A model generated the notes under the pieces. That model saw only the letters and a list, made by a program, of their open reading frames with translations. It ran no database searches and was not told where the DNA came from. Positions 48,101 through 60,257 of a stretch of DNA of 64,000 nt are shown one piece after another (position 1 is the stretch's first letter; each line of letters starts with the position of its first letter). Location: assembly GCA_020747065.1 (NCBI GenBank), contig JAGMVK010000022.1:992001-1056000 (forward strand). The letters are read 5' to 3'. The position numbers and the translations under genes were made by a program. The stretch comes from Cadophora sp. MPI-SDFR-AT-0126. Lineage: Eukaryota > Ascomycota > Leotiomycetes > Helotiales > Ploettnerulaceae.

Positions 48101-48487
48101 CTGGACCCCAAACACGAAGTTGAAGGCAAGTCTTGGTTGACCAAAACGAGCCCAGCGAAGGTAACAAATCGGATTTCAAATGCGTGGTTGTAGGAGTCCC
48201 ACCCCCATCAATATAAATTCAAAGATCTTTATGGATAGTTGTAGTTGTGTTCTAAAGTAGGTGTATGGGCATTGGAGTTCAAAGTGTTATGGTACCACTT
48301 TACCCACCCTCGCGCAAGCTTCCGATGCAGTGCTTCGATAGCTAGCTATGATACCATTGAATCTCGAATAACTATAATGAATAAATCACTGCCTCTAGTG
48401 TTTTGTTAAGACGATAGTTCATCTACATGTCGATGATGTTCTTGCTGGGTTCCTGCCCTTTTTACCGCCCTCATTATCAAACGAACC
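45190..48487. other. Gene-poor stretch
   Basis: 3.3 kb with no supported gene. A minus-strand frame at 45561-45803 has one strong hydrophobic helix (DLVVLVYSAMCCLILMVGVM) but no family match or clear start; it could be a remnant. Other frames to 48487 are short, overlapping and motif-free. No repeat ends were detected. Confidence 0.35.
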
Positions 48488-49797
48488 TTGCATCATGTAC
48501 AAATCGATCCGAAGCCATACGTTAAGGGGTCCACGCATTATTCTCGACAGTCCTCGACCCCCATATCTCATGTCACCCAACTCAATATTTCTGCATTTCC
48601 TCACATCGACTTAATGCGACGACCACCGGACGTTGCATTTCCTCTACGAGTTTCTGCGAAACCGCTGTCACTCTTTGGCGATATGCAGAACTATACCGAA
48701 TGGCTATCTAGAACCTTGGCGAGCGAGGCTATGCACAGACAAGAAGAACATCCAGCCTTTCTTCCAGTCGATCCATCCTTGGTTCTTCAAATGTTTCGAT
48801 TTGAAGGATCTGAGCAGTCCCATCCTCGTCTAGACTGTGTTTTAGCTGTCAACGAATATTCTAGTTCAGATCAAGAAGAATGAATCCAGCTCGAGGGTAG
48901 AATGAAAGCATGTTTCAGTTCCTCTCGTTCATGTGTACTTACTGACGGTGGCAGACACTAAACCCCCACCAGCGCGACTCGGCGGATTCGCCGTTTACGT
49001 CCTCGTCTGACCATAATCTGCACGAAGCATGGACACATTCAAACCCGGCTGAACCTCCTCCTGCCGCCGGAAAAGAACACTCTATAACTGATCATGCTAG
49101 ACGCGCCAACACCACAATCCTTCATAAAACCCGACAGGATGATGGGGTCACATCTGCCAGTCCCGAAACAGCAGCAACAGTTTCGGGATCACTTCAAGTC
49201 GACCAAAGGTTGCATGCTGTTGCTCAGATTTTAGCCCAGTTATCAGATGCGCGGGATCCCGAAGCCCCTCAAAACGAAACCATGTCTGTTCAACCAGTTC
49301 ATCAAATTCCTTCGCCACCGTCTCCGCCCAACCCGGCGTCGAACTACAGCTTAGAGACTACTGAACCTCCTCAGCAACTCACACCAAAGCCTCACGCTAC
49401 CGTCCCAGCATCTCATAATGAGACCGTCGCAGTTGTAGACATTCAAATCTCCAAACCATCAGCGTTGTTCCAACTTGTTTTGCCCTCATGGGACCCTACC
49501 GAGGGTTTGTCAAAGCAGCTTACAGATCGCGTAGCTTTAATCTTCTCGGTTGCCTCTATAACCTCATTTATTGATATGCATGACGAATATTCTATGCAAT
49601 CGCTCCTCTTGCCGGAAACCTCGTCTGACCACCAAACCCAGCTTCAGATGCATTTGTACATCTTAAACCACGGCCATTCCATTTTGTATGATTATGATCA
49701 GCTCGTGAGTCGTGCAAATTCCCTTCAAATTACACAGAATTCTAAGCTCGAATTACCTCCTGCTGGCACGCTAAGTGGCCTATTCTTACTCAAGTGA
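48488..49797 (+). CDS. Unrecognised hypothetical gene, two exons
   Basis: A 131-codon frame from 48488 (ISAFPHIDLMRRPPD, then SSSDQEE) is followed by an acceptor-like GGTGGCAG ending at 48957. A long frame (LNPHQRDSADSPF) then runs through a Pro/Ser/Thr-rich linker to ALFQLVLPSWDPTEGL and FSVASITSFIDMHDEYS, ending at TGA/TAA near 49797. The donor for the first exon is not certain. No family recognised. The coding look of the second exon is good (long, no stops, sensible composition), but the frame breaks just downstream, so the gene may be dead. Confidence 0.35.
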
Positions 49798-50976
49798 TTC
49801 CTACTTGGGCCGAGGTCAATTCGGCAGCTTCTAACGCTGATGGTGCCGGAGAACTAATCCGCTCCCTTGCTACGTGACATGGCCCGATTTGGGTGGTCTT
49901 CCCCGCCGGAACCATCAGATTGGCCTTTACTCTTATCGCCTAATTCTAAGAGGGCCTTACTGGAGCTCTTCCCTAATTTACCAAATGAGAAACATGTTGA
50001 TCTGATGTTAGCAGAAGTCATCGCGGTGTCATTATCCGCGAGTATCACTTCTGAAGTCAAGAATGCCATTGGATTCGATAGAATATTCGTTGAGTACTTC
50101 CTTTCCAGGTTTTATATCTTTTACAGGGAGGGATTTGTACTTCGTGATGGATCAAAGAGAAGTACTATGCGTAAGGGAAAGCGAAAACGCTCGGCTAAAG
50201 CGACCGATTGAGGACCAATATCAGCTCCCCAATCATTGGTCTCTCCTGGCTTGCCCGTCAGAGCCATGTCCATCAGGAGAACGCTCCTGTCGAGACCGTT
50301 CACCCCACAGAGAAAAATATGCCAGCAAAAGACGACAGGTTCTACGGCTATCATCTTCGGCACAACGTTACCTGTTACCTGTTCGATCTTATCCGTCCTC
50401 TTCGACCCGTCCAAAAAAAAAGCCTTGGGGTCCTGCTCTTCGAAACATTCGTCCTCCAATTACTCATTTCACAACGTGACAACATTTCCCCGTTGGGTTT
50501 CTGGAAGCAAGATTGCCATTTCAATGCACAGATATTCATGGCGAGCACCTGAAAAGCAGATTCTAATTCTGCCATTCTTCTGTCTCAGCCAGTTGTGTTG
50601 TTCTGGTTTCTCTGCCTCTCAGTTGAGCCAGTTGCTCGAACGCCAAGAATTGATCGAAGCAATGGTTGCAAGCTGCCTCTACAATCTTAGGTGTCTGTAT
50701 GGCATGTCCTTGGTATATATCTCCTGTATGATGGTAGTCAATGCAATCCGCAACCTTGATGGTTGCTGCAGCCTGATCGTAGGTCACCCTCTTGATTGCA
50801 ATCTACATCTATACGCGGGTATTGCATTGTTGACATTTTCACTGGCAGCCTGGAACTGGGTCATGATTGCATTCTCTGCATATCAGATGGGCGAACCTCC
50901 GCCGCTTGTAAAACCGCAGCAATGGGATCCTCCACCGTACGGCCCAAAACACAACCCTCCACGGAGTTCATCGTAG
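49798..50976 (+). pseudogene. Decayed continuation with membrane segments
   Basis: Coding-like pieces occur in different plus-strand frames: PILTQVIPTWAEVN (about 49785-49880), LPNEKHVDLMLAEVIAVSLSASI (about 49978-50050), and a frame ending at 50976. The last has two hydrophobic segments (YGMSLVYISCMMVV, LYAGIALLTFSLAAWNWVMIAF) and a Pro-rich tail (PPPYGPKHNPP). They may be the 3' half of the preceding hypothetical gene after frameshifts, or a separate small membrane protein. No family recognised. Confidence 0.25.
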
Positions 50977-51165
50977 TGACACTTTTCGTCGAAGATGTAA
51001 TGGCCGGCCCCGTGTAGCGTCTGCTCGTCGCAACATAACTTGCGCCTTGCGAAGTTTCCCTGCGTCCGCTTAGTACCATCCTCCACTGCCACTTGACCGT
51101 TCATCCGTGATATCTTCTTCTCATGGCTTCTATTGCCACCTTCGAAATCATCTACAGCAACACCA

Positions 51166-52210
51166 ATGCCAACCACGATCCTCGAAGAGTTCACCTTCTT
51201 TTCTAAGTTGGCCTTGGAGCTACGCCTCCACATTTGGGACTCTGCCACTGAGGCTAGACTCTTGGAGATCTTACCCTATACTGGTAGATGGAACGGTCGC
51301 TGGAAAGGTGCAAACAGAGTGATGCTGGAAACTGGTGATGACGGAGGTTTCAGAAACCCGGCTTGGTTGGATGTACTTCGCCTTCCGCAATTCCCCCCCC
51401 CCCTTCCATACCTGTCAAGAGTCAAGAAGCCACTATCTAAAGAAGTATGAACTTCTCCCAGTCCTCCATGATCCTTTGGGCAATACAGGATACATCTTCT
51501 ACAACAGCCAAATCGACACCATCTACGCATCCCATCCACATTTCGAAGAAATTTAGGACTTCATTGACCAGTTCCCACCAGCATCAGCAGTCAAACGCCT
51601 CGCTCTGAGTTTAGATCCTGCTATGGCTCACTCATCCGGCATGATGACGGTGGAGCAGGCAGCAAGATTCCACAACGAATGTCGTTTCAGCTGCGATGTC
51701 GAGTCAACGGGCTCCCAAAAGAGCATCACAAAAGCAATCACCCGATGTGGTCTCCTAGCTTATCCTCATCATCGCCTGTCTGTCGACAATGGACCAACAC
51801 GCCCGCAAAATCTCATCATTGGCTCTGTGATAAAGATTCGGCCAAAATTCCATGCCCTTCGCTCAGACCTCCGTCATCTCTACCAGTCTACCCATAAGAA
51901 GTGGAATGTCGCCCTTGTTGCCAAAAAGGCCACCACCGATGCTTTCTGGTATCCCACCAAACAAGCAGCCGAGAATGCCAAGAACCGTATCAGGGAATGG
52001 GAAGACCTGCTTGAGCAAGCCAAGGCACAGGGCATCCCAGATTGTGCTGTTGATGAACTCTCCAGATCTGAAGATGGAGGCATCGACGGAACCGTCGAGG
52101 GACGCCCGTGCTTGGCTCTACGAAGCATACTCGTCCACAAACAGAACGACAGACTAAGTAGGAACTTACGTCTTACTCTCACCCGACTGCTTCCAATTTT
52201 CGACATCTAA
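51166..52210 (+). pseudogene. 2EXR-domain protein, broken at a C11 run
   Basis: Opens MPTTILEEFTFFSKLALELRLHIWDSA, the signature start of fungal 2EXR proteins (function unknown). The frame then fails at a run of 11 C (51393-51403). One frame over, it resumes with the expected family words (CQESRSHYLKKYEL, GYIFYNSQIDTIY). The same new frame is cut by TAG at 51554-51556 but continues open for about 218 codons to 52210, ending LLPIFDI. So there is one frameshift plus one nonsense change. The C-run indel could be a sequencing error; the TAG is harder to explain that way. Confidence 0.6.
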
Positions 52211-53330
52211 TTCCAGTCCTTAAGCATCTTTAATGGATCTGAATCTGAGTATTCGCCGTCCTCCCTGCAGCAACGGCAGGAAAAGGTGTCGCCCTCGAGG
52301 ACACACCGTCAACGGGTACACACATCCAGGATTATCACCTTTCTTTCTACCACTCCCTATTTCTAGTTGGCCGCTCCAATCATCCCTTCTGTTTGCCAGT
52401 CAAAGGGCAGCAATCTTGTCACTCGCAGTACGCAAGAACTGTGTTTTCTCTTTCTTCTTCCTTTGCTACGGGCCATGAAGCGTAGCTGACTGGGGCCGAA
52501 CCCAATGTATCTTTACGTCGTTACGTTCTCTCTCCTTATCATCATCCTTCTGTGCTGCAGTCATGCTTCCGTTGTCCCTGAAGGAGATCCGTGCATCGAC
52601 ACTTCTCATGGCACATCTCTGCACGCAAATTGTGACCATGGTTATATCCTGTGGCTGGCCCTGCTGGAAGATTTGGTTCAATGTTTACATCACATTTAAG
52701 CGATTAGCGCAATTGGCAAGCAACCGGGAAAATGGAATGATATCTTACTGCCACTAAAAATTCTCCATACCATCCAAATTTTGCGCTGTCTACTTGGATT
52801 GATTGTGCCTGTTGGAACAGCTGCTTCAAAGTCGTAACCTCCGTATTGGGGGCTGGATAGTGTAAGAGGTATGGCTGGTGAAGGTTAGGTGATGTTGATT
52901 CTGTGCTGAAGGTTGGGAGGATTGGGAGACCTAACTTGCCATTGGCGACTAGCCGCCTTCCAGCTATGGCAGGACCGCATCAAACTCGCCCTATCACAAC
53001 ACACACGAAGTTCCGACAGCTCTTATTGCTCCATATGATGCATTCAAATACCTCAGTTGATTTATCCACCCGAGTTTATCACCTCCTTGACCTCCTCAAC
53101 GCCCTGGGCAATTGTTTCAAGTGAGGGTCGACTGTTTGAGGGCAAGTAAAAAGACCCGTCTCTTCCTTCGCCAGAGGCCAGCAATCATCAACACCATGGA
53201 TCACCAGTAAATCCCCGGCATCTACACCAAGCTGCAGTACGCCTATGGCTAGCATCCCATCGGATATCAACTCCTCCTTTTCTGCAAATCAATCCACAAC
53301 GTCAAAGGGCGCGGCGCGTCGTCAGTCCTG
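52211..53330. other. Intergenic, one possible small secreted peptide
   Basis: A 64-codon frame at 52505-52699 starts with a convincing signal-peptide-like segment (MYLYVVTFSLLIIILLCCSHA) and has two later Cys. It has no homologue I know and overlaps an equally long antisense frame, so support is weak. Nothing else seen. Confidence 0.25.
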
Positions 53331-54081
53331 TTGAGCAACTGCTTGGTACCCTTCCAGCAAGAACACATCGCAGGGGGTATCAGATTTCGTGAGAACATCA
53401 TCCCTCGTCACGCAGTTCGTAAGCCTACCCTCACCTCTGAAAGTCCAGAGAATATGCCTCTAATATGCTCAGGTATCAATGCGACTATCGGGATTCGAAT
53501 AGCACGACTGCAGACCCCGATCGAGATTGGTAAAGCTTGGACAGCACGCTGTCCCGACTCGCACAGCGTCAGACCCTATCGTCGCGGCTATGGTGGAGCT
53601 GATGACGGAACATTCAAGGTGGCAGATATTCTGGATAAATCGATACAAGGAGGGAGGTGCATACTACCACGGGAGCAATGACATTGGATTGTTGGCTTGG
53701 GTCAAGAAATCACTCGGCAGGCCGCAATCAACCCAGCAAGAGTTGTCATATCCATTCGCGCAGGAATCGACAGAGTACGTTCCACTTTCGTGTAACATGC
53801 TGCGGACAATATGCAGGGAAAGATTCGTGTTTTCCGGTACCATTTCAATACATTTTCAGCAGGCGAGCAGACTGGGATATGGTTGTGGGCGAAAGTTCGC
53901 AAACGCCCTGGCGACGGCTATCGTGATCTGTCAGTTCAATGCCCGTCCATTCAGGCTGTGGACATACAACTGGGTGTCATCTTCGAGTCTATACCAGTCT
54001 ACATGCATAGCTCTTTCTCCTATCTTCTGCCTCTATACCTGTTTCGTTCTCTCGAACTTTTTGTGTTCCATTAGCTGTGAC
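53331..54081 (+). pseudogene. Unrecognised decayed coding region left of the second transposon
   Basis: Two overlapping plus-strand frames look partly coding: 53331-53681 (IAGGIRFRENIIPRHAVRK) and 53527-54084 (MVELMTEHSRWQIFWINRY). The second ends at a TAA built from the TA target site and the first base of the transposon at 54084. No family recognised and codon pattern is poor. Confidence 0.2.
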
Positions 54082-54083
54082 TA

Positions 54084-54854
54084 ACGTCTAACCCCTGCTT
54101 TCCGCCCACCCCTAGATTCCGCCACCCCCTTTTCACTAAAACTCACCACTTTAAATATTTAATTATTATATCATTTGTTGATAGATTTAATTAAAATTGA
54201 AAATCTGTATTATTTATTACTCGATCTTTTATATTCCTAAGTTTTATTTATTTTATATTACGTAATATTATAAACTAAGTATTTAAAGTCTTAGAAATTT
54301 CTCGCTAACAAATTTGGTGTAAAATCGATTTTTATAATATTTTTAATAACTTTTATAATTATTAATATATTAACTTAAAACTTTTAATACAGTAATATTT
54401 TATATATACTCTTACGATTCCTAAGTTTAAAGTAGATTCTATTAATAGTAATTATTTAATTAAGTACATTATTAAGTTTTATACAAAATATTTATATGAG
54501 AGAAATTATTTACTTAATTAATAAATAACTACTAATAAATTTTTATTAAAACCTTCTAAAACTCGAGATTTATATATAAACTTTATATAATTAAAATTTA
54601 AGTGATTCTAATTACTTATTAAAAAGTTATTAATAAGTGATTTTTGACGTTTTTTGTATGTAAAAATTAGAATTTAAGATTACGTAATAATTTGCAAAGT
54701 AAATTATATTTTTCTTTGTAAACCAAGTCACTCTAATATTGTAAACACAAATATAAAAAAATTATTTAATATTATTAATTAATTGTGTTTTAATTAATAC
54801 CTCAAAATCGCGTTTTTTGGTGTAAAAGGCGGGCGGAAAGCAGGAGTTAGACGT
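54084..54854. mobile_element. Non-autonomous (MITE-like) element of the Fot1-type family
   Basis: 771 bases flanked by TA (54082-54083, 54855-54856). Inverted ends ACGTCTAACCCCTGCTTTCCGCCCACC and, inverted, ACGTCTAACTCCTGCTTTCCGCCCGCC differ at two positions in 27. The first nine bases are identical to the ends of the larger element at 22094-23925. The interior is AT-rich with no transposase trace, so it depends on another copy for movement or is a RIP-altered deletion derivative. Confidence 0.85.
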
Positions 54855-54894
54855 TACCTCACAACTGCACTTTTCTCCAAGCCCAGATGGTCAA

Positions 54895-56201
54895 TCAGAA
54901 ACCCAGAGATATTCTCTCTTCCTTGACATCCACGAAATCGTTCACCATGGCCTTTACCAAAGTATCTTCCAGTTCTTCCGTGTAATGCGCTTCTAAAAAC
55001 GTCCCCATTTCCTCTTCGTCAACTGCAAACCATGGTATCTTTTCTGTACATTCCTTAGGTCGAGCCAGAAGCACATCTCTTCCATCCAAACGAAACTCCA
55101 ATCTCGACTCGAAAAGCCACACGCGACTACGGACCCTTACCCACATATAATTTTGGTAGAATTGTGGCTGTATGGCAGTACAAGCAAGTCCTTATAACTA
55201 CTATCTTCTCTTGTGCTGTCTTCTTGAAATAAAAGACAGTGCTTAACATATCATCATGAATGAAAGACCTGACTGGGTCGCATTTGAGGACTCTCGTGAA
55301 GTTCCTGAATGTTCGGCCTCGTGAAGCCTCGATGAGATTGTCCCATCTGGTGCTTTCATTGAGATCCATCCCGAACACGTCCCAATCCGTCTCATGGGGA
55401 CTAAAACACATGAACTAGGCAAAAGCCATCTTCTCGAGAAGGGTCCAATCATCTCTGGGATTCCCATAACTCCCGGCTGCGACGCTAGTCTTCATATCCG
55501 CCCAGAGCACAAAGTTACCTGGCCTCCCTGTCACGTTCGCTATCGCCATGAACAGAGACGGAAAGGCAATACCATGTTGACGTACAGCCTGAATAGATTT
55601 CATCAGGAACCAGATCAATCTAGAAACAATCGAGTGTCTACCACCAGCTCCTTTGGTCACCAGGCTAGATATCCGCGAATTTACCCATGGAAGGTATGAC
55701 TCGATCTGATGCACTACCTCATCCGTCATCTGGTCCGCAACTACATCATGGAGCCCCTGGCAAATCACTTGCATCCATCTCGCTAAACTCTTGCCTTTCG
55801 GCTTATATCCATGGTTTGGAAACCAGTCTGTAAGGGTCGCGACCTCGACGAGCTGAAAACGAGGTAGTGCTGTTAGTGGATGGGGCTGGAAAATCTTCTT
55901 CAATTCCAGGGAATACGTCGATAGCTCCTGTTCGTTGCATTGGACACCAAGAGCTTCATTTTCGATGACAGTCGGGTCTTGTTCGAGCATGACGGGTGGC
56001 AATTCCGTGCTATTTTCTGGGCCTTTTGAGACCTTGGAACCCAGCCATAGCCTGTCTGAGCCGAACCATGGGATCCTCTATTCGGCTTGAGCCATGGTGC
56101 GGAAGAACAATAAGGACTTGTTTAGAACTTGCGTTGGATTTCGAGTTACATTTCACGGTTTTTACGAATCGTTTGCAACGTCCACAACTTTCCACCTTCA
56201 C
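54895..56201 (-). pseudogene. Unrecognised minus-strand gene with an in-frame stop
   Basis: A 195-codon frame from 56002 (MPPVMLEQDPTVIENE, LARWMQVICQGLHDVV, WFLMKSIQAVRQHG) stops at TAG 55415-55417. The very same frame continues with FMCFSPHETDWDVFGMDLNEST and FTRVLKCDPVRSFIHDDM to about 55160. A further piece in another frame (LEFRLDGRDVLL, FLEAHYTEELEDTL) ends at 54895. The TAG is one C-to-T step from CAG. A short frame at 56201-56010 may be an upstream exon. No domain recognised. The 3' end lies only 40 bases from the MITE-like element. Confidence 0.4.
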
Positions 56202-57712
56202 CTCTCAACGCCAAGAGCTAGTTTAGTGCTGGGACATTTCTACCTTTCTATCATTTGTCACATTTCGGGGTCTATGTCAAGTGTTAATACTCTCTCAGCC
56301 AGCCGTTCATCGACGGATAACACATTATAGTGACAAAATGCCCCTTATCACCCTGCAAGTACCTATCTATTGTGAAAATAAATTGCCCTGCAGTAATACA
56401 CAGTACGCACTCATTTCCTCGAGGTAGGAGTGAAGGTGAAACGGTAGAAACTATATGCGTATCCTATGAGATCAAATCCCTGTTCAAGCTAGCCAACCCT
56501 GGTACCACAGAGGTTACCATATTCATTCACACATCAACGAGGCAAGGTTCTTCTCGGGGGGAGAGGTCGTGAGAGTCGAGTTGGCGAGGAACAACCCCGC
56601 ATTCAAGCTGTCAACGGTTCCTCCGAATCGAAGATCATCTTACAAACCAAGATGGGCCACTTACATTGCAGCGAATTAGTCCAACCCTAGTTTACTTGAA
56701 ATGGCTTATTGTTGTTTTCAGCATCACGGATGATCTGGCTGAGAAATCACGGAATCACGCATCACTGACCCTCCCCCCTTCCCACCCCCCCACCAAAAAA
56801 AAACACTTCGACCTCGGCCAACAAGCTTCCACAGTGTATAATTCAGCTTTTCTGGCTTCTCTACTTTAAGGCCACCCTTCTTGGGGTTTCAGATCTCAAA
56901 TTAGCTACGGGCGTAAGTCCTTTACCCTGGATCCTTCTCGCATCCTCTCTCCTTTGGAGAAGTTAACTGAAAATCTTATTTTACGCCAAGAGCGTAAGCA
57001 AGCCGCATTAGTTACCTTGGGCAACCTGGCATAATCTGGGGAGTGGAGCAGACGGGAGTCTCATCAACTTTTCAAAGCAGACAAGTGCCGCTCGCCTACC
57101 CCTGATTGGCGCTGCAGACGCAGCAGCAGCTCGAAAGAGCATACAATAAGGTTTAAGTCTGGTCAAGTCCCTTGATCCAACTTTAACATCAGGTCATATA
57201 GTCGTCGAGAACTGATGAGTAGTGTGTCGGACTTAGGAGATACTGGCTGTGGTTTCGTGGGCGCAATAGTGCGTTTCTGTCTTTGAAATCATATTTGCTT
57301 GGCTCGTAGAAGTGAAATTGTTCGATTGCAGGACTAACCCCCCAAATGTCCCCTGTAGACACATTGTGGACGATTTCAGCCCACGGAGACATCGAGTAGT
57401 GCCAAATTCTATCAAGAACCAAGACTGCAGATTAGGGTGTTCCCTTGTCTGTTGTGATATCTCTCGATCCGCGGACTGCACAAACGCATGATTGATTACA
57501 TGTTGGTAATACTTTTCGGCGTTTAGGAGTCATGTTACAAACAATAAGGGATGGCTTTGGAATGATCAAGATGCGAGCCCTTCGAGAAAGGATACAAATA
57601 CCAGCTCGGCTTTATCCCTTTGAAGCCCAACTTATTATTCGAACCCCATCATCCCACAGCAACAACGTCAACACTATCTCGGATATTTTAAATCCAAAAG
57701 GCGAACATCAAA
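56202..57712. other. Intergenic, no gene seen
   Basis: 1.5 kb with only short motif-free frames and a few C- or A-rich runs (for example near 56780-56800). No repeat ends detected. Confidence 0.45.
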
Positions 57713-58453
57713 ATGACGGCCAACATCGACACTATCTTGATTCTTGGGGCGACTTCTGGCATAGGTGGAGCCTTTGCACGATATTTCCACGCGAAAGGGA
57801 AGAAAGTCATCGCCGCAGGTCGCCGTCTGGACCGACTTTAAACTCTCGCTACTCAGCTCCTAGGTCTGGATATCTTCGAGTTTAATATTGAAAACATCGG
57901 GGCTATTAAGTCTAAGTTCGCCGAACTCTTCACCCTTTATCCAATACTCGATACTGTAGTTGTTATAGCTGGGAAGATAGAAACCTTAAGCTTTGCGAAT
58001 GCTTCTACCTCAACTGCAGTATCGATAGTGTCGGAAATCACCACTAACTTCACTGGTCCGATTATTATTGCTAGGACTGTTATCCTACACTTGTTATCCC
58101 TCACGCGTCCTACTACCTTTATCACGGTTTCTTCTGCCCTCGCTTATATACCACTCCGCGAGTACCCTGTCTACAACGGGATAAAATCAGGTCTCTACTA
58201 ATTTACTGTAACTCTTTGAACGTAATTAGCTAGGACAACTGTTAAAGTTCTCGAGCTCGTTCTACTATATATAGACACCGAGCTTAATCTGAAAATTCAG
58301 GAGGAAACGATTAAGTCGTAAGGTGGAAGAACGAGTGCGAACACGCCGATGCTACTTAATAAGTATATGAAAACCGCTATTGCATCTTCGGAGAGTGGGG
58401 AGGACTTGAAGGAGATATCAACTGGATTTTCTGCAATGGGAGTTCAGGCTTAG
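57713..58453 (+). pseudogene. Short-chain dehydrogenase pseudogene with RIP-type stops
   Basis: Starts MTANIDTILILGATSGIGGAFARYF (cofactor motif GATSGIG). It keeps VIAGKIETLSF, TFITVSSALAYIPL (catalytic Ser) and YPVYNGIKSGLY (Tyr-xxx-Lys), in one frame to 58453. At least five in-frame stops interrupt it (TAA after RRLDRL, TAA after SGLY, then TGA, TAA, and TAA after EETIKS). Most match CAA-to-TAA or CGA-to-TGA relative to the expected Gln or Arg. Neighbouring substitutions such as Leu-Leu for Pro-Pro before YIDTELN also fit C-to-T change. The frame length is otherwise preserved, so point mutation rather than indels killed it. Confidence 0.8.
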
Positions 58454-58955
58454 AGGGGCGCTTTCCAACTTATCTTGACCCAGTTTGGGATGGACGGGTA
58501 AAAGAATTGATGTCGCCTGGGGTGAGGGCTCTCTGAAAATCGTGATGTATGGAAGTTGGAGGGCGTCAGTAGTGATTGTCAAATAGCATCATGTGTCTTA
58601 AATCTCAATTGATCCTCCCAAATCCCTCCGTGTGAACGCAATTTAGTGACCGAATGTTTCGTCGCATTCCTTTCACTGTTGACTTTTGCCGGCCTCACCT
58701 TTTCCCGCCGAAGCGTATATTCCGAACTTTCAATCCAGAGGTCGTCGCCAAGGAACAGTGAGTAATTCAGAGTTTGGAGACGCATGAATTCTGGCACGCT
58801 AATCCTCCGCGCCAGGCACAAGTTAAGTCCGATGTGGCCTACTCAAGCCTTAATCCCTAGCGTTATCTGCACCTCGTGACAGCACGCATCTTATATATAT
58901 AACACTAAACATACCTCTCTTGAAAGACCTAAGAGACTGCTGGAATATCTTTATT
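58454..58955. other. Short gap between two pseudogenes
   Basis: 500 bases, no coding trace apart from a motif-free 80-codon minus-strand frame. Confidence 0.4.
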
Positions 58956-59970
58956 ATGCCTTCAGAAACAAAAATCCTTCGCGTCCCTTATTTGGGCGGC
59001 ACTATTGTCGGATACTAAATGCCTCGATTATACGAGAAGTCCAAGCTGACTCTTATCCTTATTCACGGCTTTGCAATGTCCTCGAAAGCTTATGAGATGC
59101 ACTATAATAGTAAATTCTTAGAAGATAAGATGAACCTGCTTGGAATAGACGTCCTTAGTCACGGGCAGAGAAAGACTGACAGAGAAACCTTTACCTACTG
59201 GGACACTGCTATTAATAATATTTAGCTTATGGATGCCCTGGGTATTAAGAAAGCGTTCGTGCTAGGTACTAGTTAAGGGGGATAGATCACTGTCCGTATA
59301 GCCTTATTAGAGCTAGAAATAGTAAGAGATATTCTGTATCCTTTAGAATCAAGTATATATCAAGTGTTGAAATTGTTTACAGATTGAAGGAATTATTCCT
59401 ATTAGTGCCCTATTGGACTACGGGTCTGAGGCAGCACACGGCCTTGGATGTTAGGACGGAATCGCTGGTTGTAACGAGTTGATTGATGCCTAGAGTAGTC
59501 TAGTTCTAACACCAGACTTTGAGTTGGATAATATATTTTATGATTTTTATATGAATATTGATTTTGGGATGAATTGTGACGACGAGACTAGGAATTTCTG
59601 GAGAAAGGTAATAAAGGACGGGTATCGAGGGGATTCAGGGCGAAGGACTTTGAGAATGGCTGTGATGAATATGCGGGATCGGGACGGGCTCTACGGCAGA
59701 CTTGAGTACGTCAGGTGTCCGGTTCTTTAGTTATATATAAGCATTGAAAGTTTCTTACTCTGTATTGCCGCAGACTGATACCGATATCAGGGCACCCTGG
59801 ATGCACTGATCCTAGTTGTAAATACTGAGAAAGAAATCAAATTGTTCAAGAGTTCACTAGATGCTCGTTTGCTCACTATCGAGGGTGGCCGGCATGTTTT
59901 GAGCTATTCGCATCAGCAGGAGGTTAAGCAGAACGTGGCAAAATTTGTAAGTAAGTACCACAAAAATTAG
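58956..59970 (+). pseudogene. Alpha/beta-hydrolase pseudogene with RIP-type stops
   Basis: Starts MPSETKILRVPYLGG. The oxyanion region LILIHGFAMSSKAY is intact, and the nucleophile elbow reads VLGTS-stop-GG-stop where GTSQGGW is expected (CAA to TAA, TGG to TAG). After a short intron near 59330-59380, recognisable blocks follow: IEGIIPISALLDYGSEAAHGLGC, NFWRKVIKDGYRGDSGRR, MAVMNMRDRDGLYGRLEYVRCPVL. Then come EKEIKLFKSSLDARLLTIEGGRHVLS (catalytic His region) and VAKFVSKYHKN with stop at 59968-59970. At least six stops lie in the exons. The full length of a fungal alpha/beta hydrolase is retained. Confidence 0.78.
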
Positions 59971-60257
59971 ATATCTACGGCTTGGTCCTGAAGTGGTATA
60001 TGATCTCAACGTGTGAAAAGGGCTGGGGGAAGGACTTGGCATGGTGGTATGCAAGGTCGAGAAAGCATGGCTAGGAGGTTTGAGTACACAGACCATGGAA
60101 ACCCACCAGAAGAAACTCTACACAGAAATACACAAAGACGTACTTCCTTGACAATTCCAAATCAGACCTGACCGACGATCAAGATGAACCAAAAAGAAAT
60201 GTAGCAACAGTAAAGTCCTCCATTTGTTCTCCAATCCTTCTTCAAAATATCGAAAAT
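59971..60257. other. Short gap
   Basis: Fewer than 300 bases between two convergent pseudogenes; no coding trace. Confidence 0.4.

Noticed and set aside
49798..50560. Minus-strand 112-codon frame at 50121-50459 as a gene
   Set aside because: It overlaps three plus-strand frames of similar length, has no motif and no splice context.
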